Made by a program: the position numbers and the translations under genes. Shown here in pieces: positions 11,601-24,600 of a stretch of DNA of 64,000 bases. The DNA comes from Polydactylus sextarius (Eukaryota > Chordata > Actinopteri > Polynemidae). Each line of letters starts with the position of its first letter. Within the stretch, counting starts at the first letter, position 1. Where the stretch lies: positions 14,243,001 through 14,307,000 of the forward strand of contig CM028906.1 in the NCBI GenBank assembly GCA_016801845.1, read 5' to 3'. The notes below the pieces were generated by a model. It worked only from the letters and a program-made list of their open reading frames with translations, searched no databases and was not told where the DNA came from.

Positions 11601-13176
11601 ATAGCAATAGCAGAGCACAGAAGTAGCACAAACAAATGAAATGTTGAAGTAAAAGAGGCAAAATTTTCATGATTATGACTATAAGATGCAATAAATGATT
11701 ACCAGAACTTTTGCACCAGGTTTCGTCCCAATGTAGGAAAATTCACAAACAACAAATGCCAGCAAGTATGTTGACATAATCTCTGTGGAATTAAATCTTG
11801 TCACAGTCACTTTCTGGCCTTGCATAGTCGTGTTAATGGTCTCTGTGAAGGGACAAATACAGCAGTTGATTTATCATGAACTAAGAAAAGATGTGCAACA
11901 TGGCTGCATGTGTCATATTAAAAGTGTCTCAGTGATTAGGGGAAGAAACACTGAATGCTGAAACAAGAACTTGCCGTAATCCATGGCATTGGATAGAGCA
12001 ACAGTGTCCTGAGGGTGGATGAGTGTCATGTAGAAAACAGCTTTCATGGCTGGCTCATCAAAGCAGGGGAAGGCTTTCCTTGCATCTGTTGGCTGCATTT
12101 GAGTTGTGGCCACAACTCTGACAATAGCAGACACCCACATTAAGATAATGTATCAAAATGATGACTGTTAGAGCTGTTAGACCTAGAGATATTAGATATA
12201 TCTTAAGTATTTGTATAGTTGTTTTTTGTTTGTTTGATTGTTCATTTTTCAGTGTACCCAATTTCCATTAACCTGCCTTGTTTACTTTTCCTTTGTTGCT
12301 GGCACCTGCAATTTCTATAATAAATTCCAGCAAAACAAGTGTGCAGTTGTTATTTTTAAGAGGAATTACTTGTGTGGCAACAGGTAGCTTGACATGGCTT
12401 TCTGTTTACGACAGTCTGTCTTGATAAAACCATAATTTTACTATTTATCAGTAGTACTCAGTCTTTATAACCTGACTATTACAAAACTCCAAATGGAAAT
12501 CGTTAAACAATGTAAACTAAATAAAAATCAAATTAATATCAATAAGAACATCATACTTTTTCACCCCATCTTCATAGTATTCGCTCCTGTAGAATCCACC
12601 CAGGTCGTCAGCCAGCTCTCCAACAAACTCAGTGAAGAGTTCATATGTGCTGCCCTCCTGCAGCAGGCCATTGAGCTGGATCACCAGGTACTGGGTTGAA
12701 ACCTCCAGCCAGGTTTTTTTCAGGCTGGGTGCAGTTGTTCCATTCAGGCCAATCAGCTTGGCATGGAATCCTTCAAAGAGGGTGAAGTTCAGCTTGTTGG
12801 AGTGGATGAGGATGAGGTCAGTGTCCCTCACGCACCTGAAGACCACTTTGGAGTGTCCAGTGAAAATGTACAGGCCATTTAAATCGGGCACCAGCCGAGG
12901 CCACAGAGTCACATTGTAGAGGTTGGGAACGAGTGAGTCTGGGAGTCTGTAACGATTCCAGGGCTCCTTTGGGATGGATGGCGTGGTGGACAAGGGAGGG
13001 GTTAGGGTGCCAGTGGTGGTAGTATCAGGGCTGCCAGTGGACGGAACTGCTGCTTCATTCTTGGACTTCTCCTGAGCGTAAACCACCGACAGGGCTATGA
13101 TGGTGACCACGGCACTGGCAGCTATAGCCACGCCAGTTACTGCCAGCGCTTTGCTGATGTAAAAGCCTTTCCCCAT
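5653..13176 (-). CDS. anpep: Aminopeptidase N (M1 zinc metallopeptidase), proximal tandem copy
   Basis: Twenty coding exons (transcription order): 13176-12557, 12117-11975, 11842-11703, 11061-10935, 10822-10668, 10549-10436, 10296-10153, 9900-9835, 9717-9652, 8810-8638, 8481-8405, 8311-8178, 8084-8029, 7937-7790, 7683-7592, 7164-7057, 6873-6712, 6623-6483, 6319-6238, 5811-5653. All phases agree; total 968 residues (human ANPEP 967). It is a type II membrane ectoenzyme removing N-terminal neutral residues from peptides. Seen: short cytoplasmic tail, signal-anchor at about residues 10-33, Ser/Thr/Pro-rich stalk, exopeptidase motif GAMEN at 354-358, zinc site HELAH 390-394 with Glu413 in NEGFA, then the long helical C-terminal domain. 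Intron 2 has a GC donor (G|GCAAGT at 11974-11969); all others are GT-AG. Start: the first ATG, in GAGACATGG context, directly before the signal-anchor. The paralog at 18682-26026 shares every intron position. No disabling change is seen. Confidence 0.97.
8880..9035. repeat. AT-rich low-complexity DNA in anpep intron 9
   Basis: TA/ATA-rich imperfect repeats. The short Tyr/Ile-rich frame over it is not a gene. Confidence 0.8.
9906..9931. repeat. Poly(A) tract in anpep intron 7
   Basis: A run of about 26 A beside the acceptor of exon 8; on the gene strand it is a long polypyrimidine (T) tract just before the splice acceptor. Confidence 0.9.
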
Positions 13177-13222
13177 GTCTCCACCAGAGAAGAAGAAGAA
13201 GAAAGAAGGGGAAACTGATTGC

Positions 13223-13269
13223 TATTTAAGTCCTCCCTTGCTAGATTCAAGCCAAAGTTAAAGGTTGGC
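13223..13269 (-). promoter_or_regulatory. Candidate core promoter of the proximal anpep
   Basis: Minus-strand TTAAATA (plus TATTTAA, 13223-13229) lies about 47 bases before the ATG. The plus-strand motif GTTAAAGGTTGGC is at 13257-13269, 28 bases further upstream. The second anpep gene has TATTTAT and GTTAATGGTTGAG at nearly the same spacing. GTTAAT-type motifs resemble HNF1 half sites, and HNF1 is a known regulator of the mammalian epithelial ANPEP promoter. Inference from motif and spacing. Confidence 0.45.
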
Positions 13270-14149
13270 CTCCTGGGCGGGGACAGCTGAAAGTTCAAAA
13301 CACTTGAGTTGTAAAAAGTTCTTGAGATAAGAGATGGTCCAGCTTCAAATGTGAACTTTATACCTGCAAGATGACTCTTAACAAAGACCCTGAATTGAAG
13401 ACAGTCTGTGCTGTGTCTGTGTATACAGTGCTGTAAATCACATGATGGTGAAAATAAAGTGGAACTGTGTGTATACAATTTTCAATGTCTTGTGTACACA
13501 GATCTGGCTATCTAACAGTGAAGAAATGTTGTGAAACGAAATGGCTTAACAATGGGTTTAAAAAGTGGGATAAACTTATTGAACCTCAAATGTTTTGAAA
13601 CACCTTCATCTGCTTTGATTGACCAAAACAACTGAGGTTTTAGTAAAATGGAAAGATTCCAGTGGTTGAATTGAACATGTACATTTTCTACATGTGGTGC
13701 TTAGCTCAGTGAAAATGTCTTCTTCACATAATTACATTTGGTGTATGATTTGCAAATATAAAAGTAAAAATTACTCACGTAATCTCACAGGTTAATCAGC
13801 TGTCTTCATATAACAAGAGCTGAAATGGAAGAATAGCAGTATCCAACTGAGCTGAGTGAGCAATGATAGATCTCACAATGTGACATCTCTTTTGAAGAAA
13901 CTTCTTCTTTTTTGAGAAACTTCCACCACTAAAGGGTACAATTATTTGTGAATCAAGTTCTTAGTAAGACTCGTTACTTGTTAATGGAAAAATAGATTTT
14001 TACTCTTATGAATCAGAGTCATGTCAGAAGTCTCACCTCAGGATTCAGGCAGGATGTGGATATTGCTATATTGCTTGAAAACTTTCCATCATCCACACCA
14101 GTGCAACACATGACAGCTGAGGCGTTGATGTTGAAACAATAAAAATATA

Positions 14150-14860
14150 TCTATAAAAAGTTAAAGTTAAAATATTCACCCCATTGGATGTTTTCCAGTT
14201 TTGTTGCTCATATAAATGGTCAGATAATCTGTATATTTGACAAGAATTTACAAAAAAAACTTTTTAATTTCAAAGTGTTCATAGATTTCTACAAAGTGAT
14301 ATCAATCAATCAAAAAATATGAATAACTGATGCAATAATATCCATCCCCTTTAAACTGACTGAATGAACAGGGGTCACGTCAACTGGTTCTTGTGGTCTC
14401 ACAGAGAAAGGGGGATTTAGTGTAGGGAATATTTCTAAAGTGACTGTAGTGTAAAGAGCCTGTATCTGATTCAGTTTGCAAGAGAACTCTGATCTGGTAA
14501 ATTACTCTCCCAGATCAGAGTTCAATGACCCAAAACATACAGCTGAAGCTACACAGAAATGGCCAACAAGTAACAAGGTGAATGTTAAAACTCTGGCTTC
14601 AATTCAAAATAAAATTTGTGCCTGGACTTGTGCTGTTCAACCCCGATCCCTGTGTGAGTACAGACCCACCGACCAGTGCTAAATACCGAGGCACATGTGC
14701 TAAATACTGACTTGAAAGGCGGTGAACACTTATGCAGTCACTTATTTGCCATTATATATTTTAACTTGACATCACTTTAATATTTAAGAGTTTTTGTTTG
14801 CATATTCTTGCCAAAACCTAATTATATCAACTGTGATTCCATTTATAAAATAATAAAAGG

Positions 14861-14885
<25 letters not shown>
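14150..14885 (+). mobile_element. Degenerate Tc1/mariner-like element remnant
   Basis: At 14521-14544 the plus strand reads FNDPKHTA, matching the conserved DPKHT segment of Tc1/mariner transposases, followed by a diverged frame with NKVNV. Flanking text such as the 'acttatgcagtcactta' stretch near 14730 and 'attcacccc' near 14176 resembles the ends of Tc1-derived fish repeats as I remember them. The transposase frame is short and broken, so this is an internally deleted, dead copy. Boundaries are approximate. Confidence 0.6.
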
Positions 14886-14891
<6 letters not shown>

Positions 14892-15994
14892 CATCCAAAA
14901 GGTGAGCAGTTTTTATTGTAACCGTATATCTTTAGGTTTATTAATGTGTACTCTCATATAGGTACAATGTGAGTAGGTTGTAAGGTACTGTAAGTGGCAA
15001 TCAAATCAATATAAACACATTCCTAGTAGATTGTTTTTTAATGTCAATATGGTCATTCTTGTATCACACTTACCAGCTAATATTATATGGATCTATCACA
15101 TTGGCTGTTCTTTCTTAATCTCCTAACATTTTTTCAACTCAAGTTTGTTTACATGAAATGAAAACACCAAATACCAATAAGATGCAACAAATCATTTCCT
15201 CTTACCTTGAATGTTGGTTTTGTCTTTGTGGAGAGTCCTCCAAACTGTGCTCGCTTAACACATGTGCTATTTATCTACTTTCTTCGAAAAGTTCATCAGA
15301 GCAATTATATGAACGTGTGTCCCTAAGCTGTGCTTTCGTTTGTTGAGTGGAATTGTACTCATACTAGTCCATGCGAAATTAGACCACAGTTGTTGAGCGT
15401 ATCCAACCTACGGCTAAATATTGCACACAAGTACAGACTATACAGACTCCTGGTGTAACTTTTCTAAAACATGTTCTAACTTGTATAATATTTTTGAACT
15501 TTGTCAGATTTCAAAAACAGATAACAAATAAGCGATACCAGTGTTATGGTACTTCATATAAACAAGTCATATAACATCTGGAAGTATTGTTTTTTCTATA
15601 AAATGAGTAGTCGGTTATCTTTATGTTCCACCACTGTCCAGATGTCTGGCATGATGTCAAATCGATTCCAGGCTTTTACTATCACAAAAATCACCAAGGG
15701 ACCGCACAATACACAATGCAATCAATGGCCACAAACTCCCAAAAACTCCCAAAACATTGGGTACCAAACTTCTCAAGCATGAAAGCATCTGTCATTGATC
15801 ACAACCTGTCATAGCCAATGCATGTGGTCTGTGCTCATGTCCTCTAAACATATGTATTCTCTACGACTGAGTGGAAATACTCAGACGTAACAGTCAATAA
15901 TAAACACCACAGAAGTCATTGTACAAGTGTTTTCACTGGCTGTACAGAATCTCACTTGACTGATTAACTCTGACAAGAAAAATCCATGAAATGC

Positions 15995-16140
15995 CCATAG
16001 ACCTTTTTGCTATTTTCACCTTTATACAGGTCATAAAAAGGTCAGTGGAACTTTGTATCAGTTGAAGTTATTACTTTGACTCCCGGTGACATAGAGTCAG
16101 TTTCAAACAGGATGGGTGAGAGCAGCTTCTTCTAAGTTTG
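15995..16140. repeat. Diverged intergenic repeat, copy A
   Basis: Shares an ordered set of blocks (ttttcacctttata, ggtcagt, tttgtatcag, gtttcaaaca) with copy B at 17379-17524. Non-coding; origin unknown. Confidence 0.6.
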
Positions 16141-17378
16141 AAATCTTGGATTGGCTATTTTATTTAGTGTCCACAGTTTGGGTCTAAAAGCTCAATTCTA
16201 TACAGTAATCTGAGTGTGAGATCTCCAGAGAAATCGAGATCCAGACAGCGAAGGTGAAGTCAAGTAGAAATAATCCCACCCATGACCTATGCTGAGTTAT
16301 TTAACTTCAAGCATTTCAGTGAGGACTTTTAGCTGATTAACTGTGCATTGTGCAATACAGCTAACTGCCAAAGATTTTCTTAAATCAGAAATGGGGATAC
16401 AAATAACTGAAATCTCTGTGACAGTGCATGAGTGTGCAAAATTGACTTAATAACAGCACAGTAGCTTTTGTCAGACATTTAGTAGGTAGTACAACTACTT
16501 CACTGATATCCATAAACCCTTTTACACTGCTTCATCAAAGCTATAACATGCTGTGTCCTTGTTTTTTTTGTTTTTTGTTTTTTGTTTTTTTTTTCTACTT
16601 TTTGTTTTTTGTTTGTTATGTGAATGGAAAAACATGAAAAAATGCACTGATGGTTGTGATTTCCCTGGAATGCTGCAGGGCCAAAGCCATTGGCTTGGAG
16701 TATTTTTCTTATTTTACTTACACTTAAACATGTTGTATCCTGTAATTGTTCCTGTCTGCCAAAATTGCCATTTTTCAGCAGAAGTTACAGTCTCGTTTAA
16801 GATTCAGATCAAAAAATTGTTGTGTTTTAGTTCTGCAGAAATTGGATTGTCATAATTTTAGAGCTGTTACTTCACAGAAAAATCACTTCTGTAGATGAAG
16901 GATATTTAGGATCATCATACAAAACTTCTTCTTGCCAAAAGCAAAGTTTTGCCACTACAGACACAATTTGTATGTTTTCACCGATGTCTCTACATGCCAG
17001 TTACTCCTTCTGAAATTGTAAACGGTAAAGTGTAAACCTAATTGGGTCAAATGGGAATATCTGAAATGACATGTAAGTCTTGTCTTTGTGACTTGATGGT
17101 TTATCCTGATTTATTTCTGCCAGCAATTGGCAGTGATGAACATTACTTCAAGTGTAGATGAGCATGCAGGTTTCTATGTGACATCATGTTGAGTATTAGA
17201 TTTCTGATCTTGTTGCATTGGTCAGTGATAATGTTTTTGAGTTGTTATCTGTTTCTCAAGAAGAAGCAGTAACTGTGCTGCGTAGGGTTCCTGTATTCTG
17301 AAAGCTTTGTTAAAAAACCTGCATGTCATCACCTGATGTGACAGGAAACAACTGCTGTCATCAGTTTTACTGAACTTG

Positions 17379-17524
17379 CCATGAATTTTATTGTTTTCAC
17401 CTTTATACATGTCATAAATGGTCAGTAAAACATTGTATCAGCTCATGTTGTTGCCTTCAACGGTCAGTGACACACCATCTGTTTCAAACATACTGAAAGA
17501 GAAAAACTTCTTCTCTGTTATGAA
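17379..17524. repeat. Diverged intergenic repeat, copy B
   Basis: Direct-orientation partner of copy A about 1.4 kb to the left, in the same block order with substitutions and small indels. Confidence 0.6.
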
Positions 17525-17898
17525 ATGTAAAATATCCTGTATGGAATGTACTCACACACCCTGAGAAAAACAGGAAGAAGCAGAACATTTATCTATTCCA
17601 CTTCAGAAACTATCGCCAATTCATAAGTGAATAGAGGCAGTGTGTGCTGAACATTGTTTTTATGGAAAAGTACTTTTGCCATGAGGTTGTTCTGAACCCG
17701 CTGATTCACTTCCCTTTTGAACCTTCTTTTTACAAGAAATTAGTTTTTAAATGACATATTATACCATTTTGAAATTGTGGAAATTTTTGAGCAGCCCCGT
17801 TTATAACATTGAAGATCAAATTTGTAATCCCCTTTATGCATGCAAGTGTGAAATCTGTAGACATCTGTATTGATACTGGACTTGGTACTATTTAGCTT

Positions 17899-17905
<7 letters not shown>

Positions 17906-17930
<25 letters not shown>

Positions 17931-17931
17931 G
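17906..17931. repeat. Poly(A) tract
   Basis: Homopolymer of about 25 A in the anpep-anpep spacer. Confidence 0.9.
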
Positions 17932-18556
17932 GACAAACAATATGAAACGTAATACAAATCAGGGTAATTTATTCAGCAAAATCATTTTTTTTTATATCTT
18001 TCTGAAGTGCAAAATGATTCTCAATGTGCTGATGTCCAGTGTTGAGGGAGGGAGCCTCAGGAAATCTGAATTTACCAGACTTGGAGAGAACAAACTGTTT
18101 ACTGTTTGACTGAGCAAAGAAAAATTTGCAGTGATTGCACATTTGCAGATGTCAGTACATGGTACAGACATATCCAATGCCACCACTTTGAAAAACAGCG
18201 TGAGGTTTGCATGAATAATTACTGACCTCCCATCATGACTACTCATCACAGTCATGGGTTTCAGACACTTGTAGAATCAGTGTCAGTGATCACTGAAGAT
18301 GCTCTGCTGTGGATTAATGCCTTGTGTCCATGGTGTAAATGTATTGCGTGCAAAGCTGTAAGTATGAAGAATGGAGAGACAAAGACATAATCTAATGCAT
18401 TTTTGTGAGTGAAAAAATAAATGTTATCCTAACAAAATAATGACTAGATCTGAGAGTTCAACTTATTCATTTGGCACTCCACCACTGATCACATCACTGA
18501 TGTATAATGAGACATGTGGTCAGTGATATGTTTTCATCTTTGTGCTACTGTTGCCA

Positions 18557-18581
18557 AAAAAAAAAAAAAAAAAAAAAAAAA
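18557..18581. repeat. Poly(A) tract
   Basis: Homopolymer of about 25 A roughly 100 bases beyond the stop codon of the distal anpep, read as poly(T) on its sense strand. Confidence 0.9.
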
Positions 18582-18681
18582 GCTGGTCATTTGTTGTTTC
18601 TGGTGTTGATGATAATTGTTATTTATGGATTATTTCTGACAGTTAAGGGGGAAAAAAATCATCAAACATGTTTTGACTGTC

Positions 18682-21600
18682 TCAGTGTCCTCCTTTGGAC
18701 TCCTCAGTAAACCACTTCAGAACATTGGCTTTATTCTCCGTCACCCATTTGATATTAGCTATGGTCTTTTCTATAGCCTGCTCCAGGGCAATGGTAGCTG
18801 AGCCAAAACCAACATCAAGGTTGTCGTCTTTGAATTTCTTTAGCTGGAGAGTTGAAAGATAAAAACAAAAACACATAACTTTGAATTTCTGAATCCATCA
18901 TCTTCCTTTATCTCAAAATATTCACAAGAAACTGTGGTATTTTTCAATGTGGTTGTGGGTGTGTGGGATACAAACCTCCTGTAGCTCAAACTCTGTAGAG
19001 AATCTGTTTGTGATTCCACTGATGAGATTTGAGAAGGAAAATGAGCCTTGTCCATACCTAAAACACAAAGAAGGGTTCAGATCACAACGATGTGATAATG
19101 GACAATTGGACAAATAGCAGAATGTGCACTCATCATCAACATCTTAACCAAATCCTAAGCAGTTTTTACTTCAGTCTAGTTTAGTTTTAACTCAGTTGAG
19201 AGCTGCTGTGGATGGTGTGTATTAAATGTTGTCCTGTTGTCCTGAATTAATGGCCCTGAGACTGCTGACTGTTTTTCCAGCAAACCCTCTGAAGAAGAGT
19301 TAAGTCAAGTTTATTTGTATAGCGCCAAATCATAAAAACATTTATCTCAAGGCACTTTACATTATAGAATGGAGAAACCCAACATTTCCCAAAGTGAGCC
19401 AGCACTTGGCGACAATGGAAAAGAAAAACTAAAACTTTTTAACAGAAGGAAACATCCAGCAGAACAAGGCTTAGGGTGGACAGCCATTTTCCTCAACTGG
19501 TTGAAGTGAAAGGAATAAATATAGTGAGTGAGCACTTACTGATTGAAAATGTAACTCCATCTTGCTCTGACAAAGTTCCAGGCCAGCGGCATTCCCACAA
19601 CATTACGTGCTATGTACTGGATAGTTGAGGTGGCATCTTGCTTGCGGATCTTGGTTGGGTCTAGTGTGTACGCCAAATACCTGGCTCAGACGAAAGAATT
19701 GCATGCAAAGAAACCAAAGATCATTGAATACTTTAAACATTTAAATGTGTACAAAAGGGGGACACTCTGTTACTTTTGTGTAAGTGATATCTGGAGTCTT
19801 AAAATAGTGACAAATCTCCTATCAATCATGCACTAACCTGTTCAAAAGCCATGGTATCTTGGTGCAGGCCATGGCCGACCTAAGTCTGGAAGCTTCAGAA
19901 GCCACAGTGGCGTTGTTGTACATTGTCCATGCAAAGTCCCACTCCTCCACACCACCGAAGGCTATGGCATTGCAGTAAACTGTGGTTTTCAAGTTGGAAT
20001 GGATCCTGGTCATGGGTGAAGATCAAGGCAAAAATAAAAGATATCAGAAAATAAACAGAAAATACTGAACACACATGCCCACTCCTCACACACAGCTAAA
20101 ATTATTACATTTAACCCTAAAATATAATAGAACCAACTTAACTCAACCAACTCTCTACTTACGGGTTGTGGTTTGGATTTTCCATCCACTGTTTGTACCA
20201 GCCTTTAACCAACTCCCTGCAGTCCCTCACACCTGCACTGCAGGCCATTCCAATAGCATTGATCTCATTATACCTGCAAATGAAAATTACTGACATCAAT
20301 TTAAATAATGTCACCAAATGTTAAGTAATTGGATTTTTGTGTTTAGAATATATACAAACTCTTACTGGTCAGTGTGTCCTGTTGGTACTTTGGTCCATTC
20401 AGCTGTAATTGTCTTGAAGTACTCAAACAGTGGTTGTATTTGTTTCTTGAGGTATGACTACAAATGTATCGACAATTTTTTGTTTGTTTGCTTTGCACAA
20501 TTCTTTACACCTCCTCTATTATTATCAGAATAACCATCAATATAACTGTTTGTAGTAAAGCAGCACAAACCTGAAAAGCGCCATAGACCTCAGTGCGGTC
20601 AAACATGAGGATGTAGTAGTTAAGGCTTCCCAGAGCTGACTCCCAGGGAATGTAGTCTGTCTCTTTGGACAGGTATTTGGTGGTTGACAGGGCTAATGTG
20701 GTGTCGATTATTTTGGCCCTGCACAAGGGATAGAAATCATTCACATGCTTAGCAGACAGTAAATGTCAGAGTGTTCAATCTTTAAATATTTGGCCCACTT
20801 TTCTTTACCTTGCTAGGTTGAATGCATCATCTATGATCTGTGCTCTGTTGATGATTGATAAAGCCTGAAAGAAATAACACATATGAATTCACCAACTCAG
20901 ACAACTATGTGCTGAAGAAAACAGAACTGTTGCTATTTCTGCAAAAAGCCATGCTAACTTTTTTTTCTTTCCTTATCTGCAGTTTCAAAAACTACACTTA
21001 TTAGATGCTGGGATTAAAGTTTAAGACCAACTGAAAATTTAGTATCAACAAGTGTTGTTTTTTTGCCAAAAACCAACTCAATTCCAATTAACCACAACTA
21101 ATGAAAACTCTAAAACCATAGCAGAACAGGAAATGATCCAACAAATAACTTATTTAAGTAGATAAAATCCAAAGTCCTTTCCTCTTGTACAGGCCCCAGA
21201 AGTAGAGCAGTGCATTAAAATGTACTTGTTGGCCTATCAGGATATACACACCAATCCTGTCTAACTATAAATACATTAAACTTGAACTTGGATCACAGAA
21301 TAGATCCTCATTAAAATGCACATCTTACCGTTTTCTGAATGTATTTAACAGTCAACATAAATCACAATGTCACTGCTTGGTATAAAAAGCATGTGTGATT
21401 CACCTTATGGTTGGTGTTGAGCAAAGAGAGGAGACGCTTCCAGTTGCCAAGATCGTAGTTCACTCTGAAGTATCCAGAAACATTGGTGTTCGCTAGCAGC
21501 CAGTCATTTCCTGATACTCTCATCTCACTGTTGGTGTCTGGTGGAAATTATAAAAAAAAAAAGAAGTAAATGTTGCCTAATCGTCAGTCAACAATATGTC

Positions 21601-24600
21601 TACTGATTGTGTTCTCCATTCTGGAACAATGCTATGTGGGTGAAGAATGTTTGTACCTGTCTCCTTTAGTAGCCAATACTGCTGCTGGTCTACACCTGTC
21701 TTCACCCATTTAATAGGCACAAACCACGTGTAACTGAATGGAAACATAGATAATTCAGTGAGAAAAGTAGAAAAATTACGGTTTGAGGCCATGATTCTAC
21801 GGATGCCATTGTTAGTCTGTGGATCAGAATTTTTGATGGACCTTGATCCAGAAAAACTATGACAATTTTGTGATGGATTACAAGGACATTCAGAGCAGAC
21901 ATGCATCATCTCCAGAGGATAAATCCTAATGACTTGGGTTAAGTTGGGAAACCTGCTTAAAATCATGGCTCTTAAAATCATACTTTTAACATGCTTTTTT
22001 AGAGCTACAGTATTTGTTGCAATGCTATGTTTCAAAAATACATATTTATTTTGATTGCCCCTAAACCAATAGTAATTGTTTTATTAGAGCAGACATTTAG
22101 TAGTAGACATTTGTCCTAATGGAGGACATTGCATTAATGATTTATATGGAACTAAAAGAAAAGGAAAAGGTAAAACTGACTCCTACTTGAACTGAGAGGG
22201 TCTTTCCACAACAGACTCTGGATCCAATAGGAAGTGTTTCTGAGTGATACTTCCTGTCCGGGTGTCAATAGTGACCACTGGGAAGCCCATTTGGAGTGTC
22301 CAGCGGTTCATGATATCATGAACAGTGTGTGGAATTTGGATATCTGGTGTGTCTTTAACTGCCTGAGAATAAACAGTGAGCAACAAGAATTTTGAAGAAA
22401 CCAGGTAAAATCCTGTTCGACACAATTGTGATTTAGTGTTAGATTTTAGCAGGACCAACCTGTTCAAGATGGTTCCACAGGTCTGTATACACTGTGTTGC
22501 CGAAGGCGAATGTATTCAGGTAAGACTGCAGAGATGGCGCAAGAGAGAGCAGCCACTCAGTTATTCAAACGGAAATGAGTCAGCTTGAATTTGAAGTGAA
22601 TCACCTTGGGTAATTTTCTGGAGGAAGTTCCTTCACTACCGACAGACTCTGTCAGCACAAGTTCTCTAACCAATAACACACTCACTGACATACAACAGTA
22701 ATAATTAAGTGATGAGTCTTATGACAGGTAACACTTACACTGAGTCCTTTAGCAAACACAGGCTCTGTGAGAAACTCTGACAGCATCTTGAGCACAGCTG
22801 CTCCCTGAAAACAACAAACACATAACCACCATTTCTAGTATTTTTCCATTCAATCCTAAGCTTTTTTTTCTGAATAAAATTGTGCCAGAGGAGCAGACCT
22901 TGTTGTAGGAGATGGTATTAAACATCTGACTGATCTCAGCAGGATCATTGACCTCTTCTTCTTTGCAGGACAGTGGGTGAGAGGAGGCCAGGGCGTCTAC
23001 AGCAAATACCCTCTGCATGTCATTCAGAATAATCAAGTCTTTCTGCAACACAGCAAAGAAGTGCATCAAGACAAGCTTTTTAACCAAAATAAGTCTGTGA
23101 GAGGTTGCTGATCTGTGAAATCTTGACTCTTACTTACTATGTTCCAGGTGGGCTCAGCATAGTCAGCTCCCAGGTACTCCACATATGATGCAAAGCCCTC
23201 GTTCAACCACAGGTCATTCCACCATTGCAGAGTCACCAGGTTGCCAAACCACTAGAAAAACACAACACGTTAACACATTAAACAATGATACCTACTTACT
23301 GTGTCAGAGTTCATCTCAGCACATTATCAAGGAATGTCTCCACAGACAATGTTTCTGACAACATTACCACTAAGTTTTCCGTCAAAGAAATATAAACACT
23401 GAATCAGCAGGGATTTGCAAAATTTCCCAACCACAGGATTTTTCATTCCTTGTCATGGCCAATTTCTGAAAGCAAGCAAGATTAATTGTCCCCAGGTGAT
23501 GATCTGTCAATTTTTTTCTTTTGCAACGGGAAGTTGGGTGCCATGACCAGCCTCTTTTTTTTTAAATGACTGCAATGTATTTGTTCTGCTTACTAAAACT
23601 GTAACGGATGTATTACAGCCTACCATGTGAGCCAGTTCATGGGAGATGACATTTACAACTCTCTCTTTGTTTCCATTGGAGGATATGACAGGGTCATAAA
23701 GCAAGGCCGTCTCCCTGTATGTGATCAGACCCCAGTTCTCCATTGCTCCGGCATGAAAGTCAGGAAGAGCGATCTGATCTGGAGAGAGCAAGGACATTAG
23801 ATAAAGACGAATTATTATTTTTATTATTTATTTATTTGAATGACATATGACTGTGAGGTACCCTTTAAGATGTTATTTTTGGGATATGACTTGTATGACT
23901 GTATTGTATATGTTTATTGACAACTGATGTTTTCAAAGTTTTTTTTTTTGCAACAGAGACTCACCCTGACTTTATCTTTGCAGTTGTGACTGAAATGTTT
24001 CCACAGCTGTCAAATGCATTGTCTTATAATGTGATAAAGATGTTCATTCATATGTTTACTGGGGCAAAGAGTTTGAAACCTTAGTTCTGCTAACACACTA
24101 AACAAAGATAACAAACAGTAAACGCTACATGAGTCATTGTGTGCATACCAGCATGGTAATGTCAGCATTAACCTACCAGCAATAACCCTGAGTAATACCT
24201 GCTCCATAGAAGCACTAACGTGGCTATTACTATTACTTCTCAGGCTATTACTTTTGGTTATCTTGCACATACTACAGTTTTTTCTTTCCAATTGCACAGA
24301 CTAAATTTTGGGCAATGTGACATGAAGGAAACAACATGAATATATCTATCTTCACAGGAAAATGTTTTCAGAAGTGTGCTGATGGCGAGTTGACCTACCT
24401 GATTTTGAGAGTGGATATGTTGCATTGTAGTAACGCTCATAAAACTGCAGTATCGGCCCTGTAACTTTCAGAGCATAGTCACCCTGCTTGGTTTTGATGG
24501 CTTGTTTTCGAGCCCAGATTCGGACCTGTAAAGATTTTTGGGCAGGTGTAACACTCGACATTTAATTCTGCATTCAGAAAATGTGTAATATAACATAGGC

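Larger units (their letters stand above)
13270..18681. other. Intergenic DNA between the two anpep genes
   Basis: About 5.4 kb with no supported exon. It contains a degenerate Tc1-like relic (14.15-14.88 kb), two diverged copies of a roughly 145-base sequence (15.995-16.14 and 17.38-17.52 kb), T- and A-rich runs (near 16.56, 17.91 and 18.56 kb), and presumably the 3' UTR of the distal anpep gene just left of 18682. Other short frames lack splice or domain support. Confidence 0.6.

Noticed and set aside
12632..12919. 95-codon plus-strand frame
   Set aside because: Antisense shadow of anpep exon 1.
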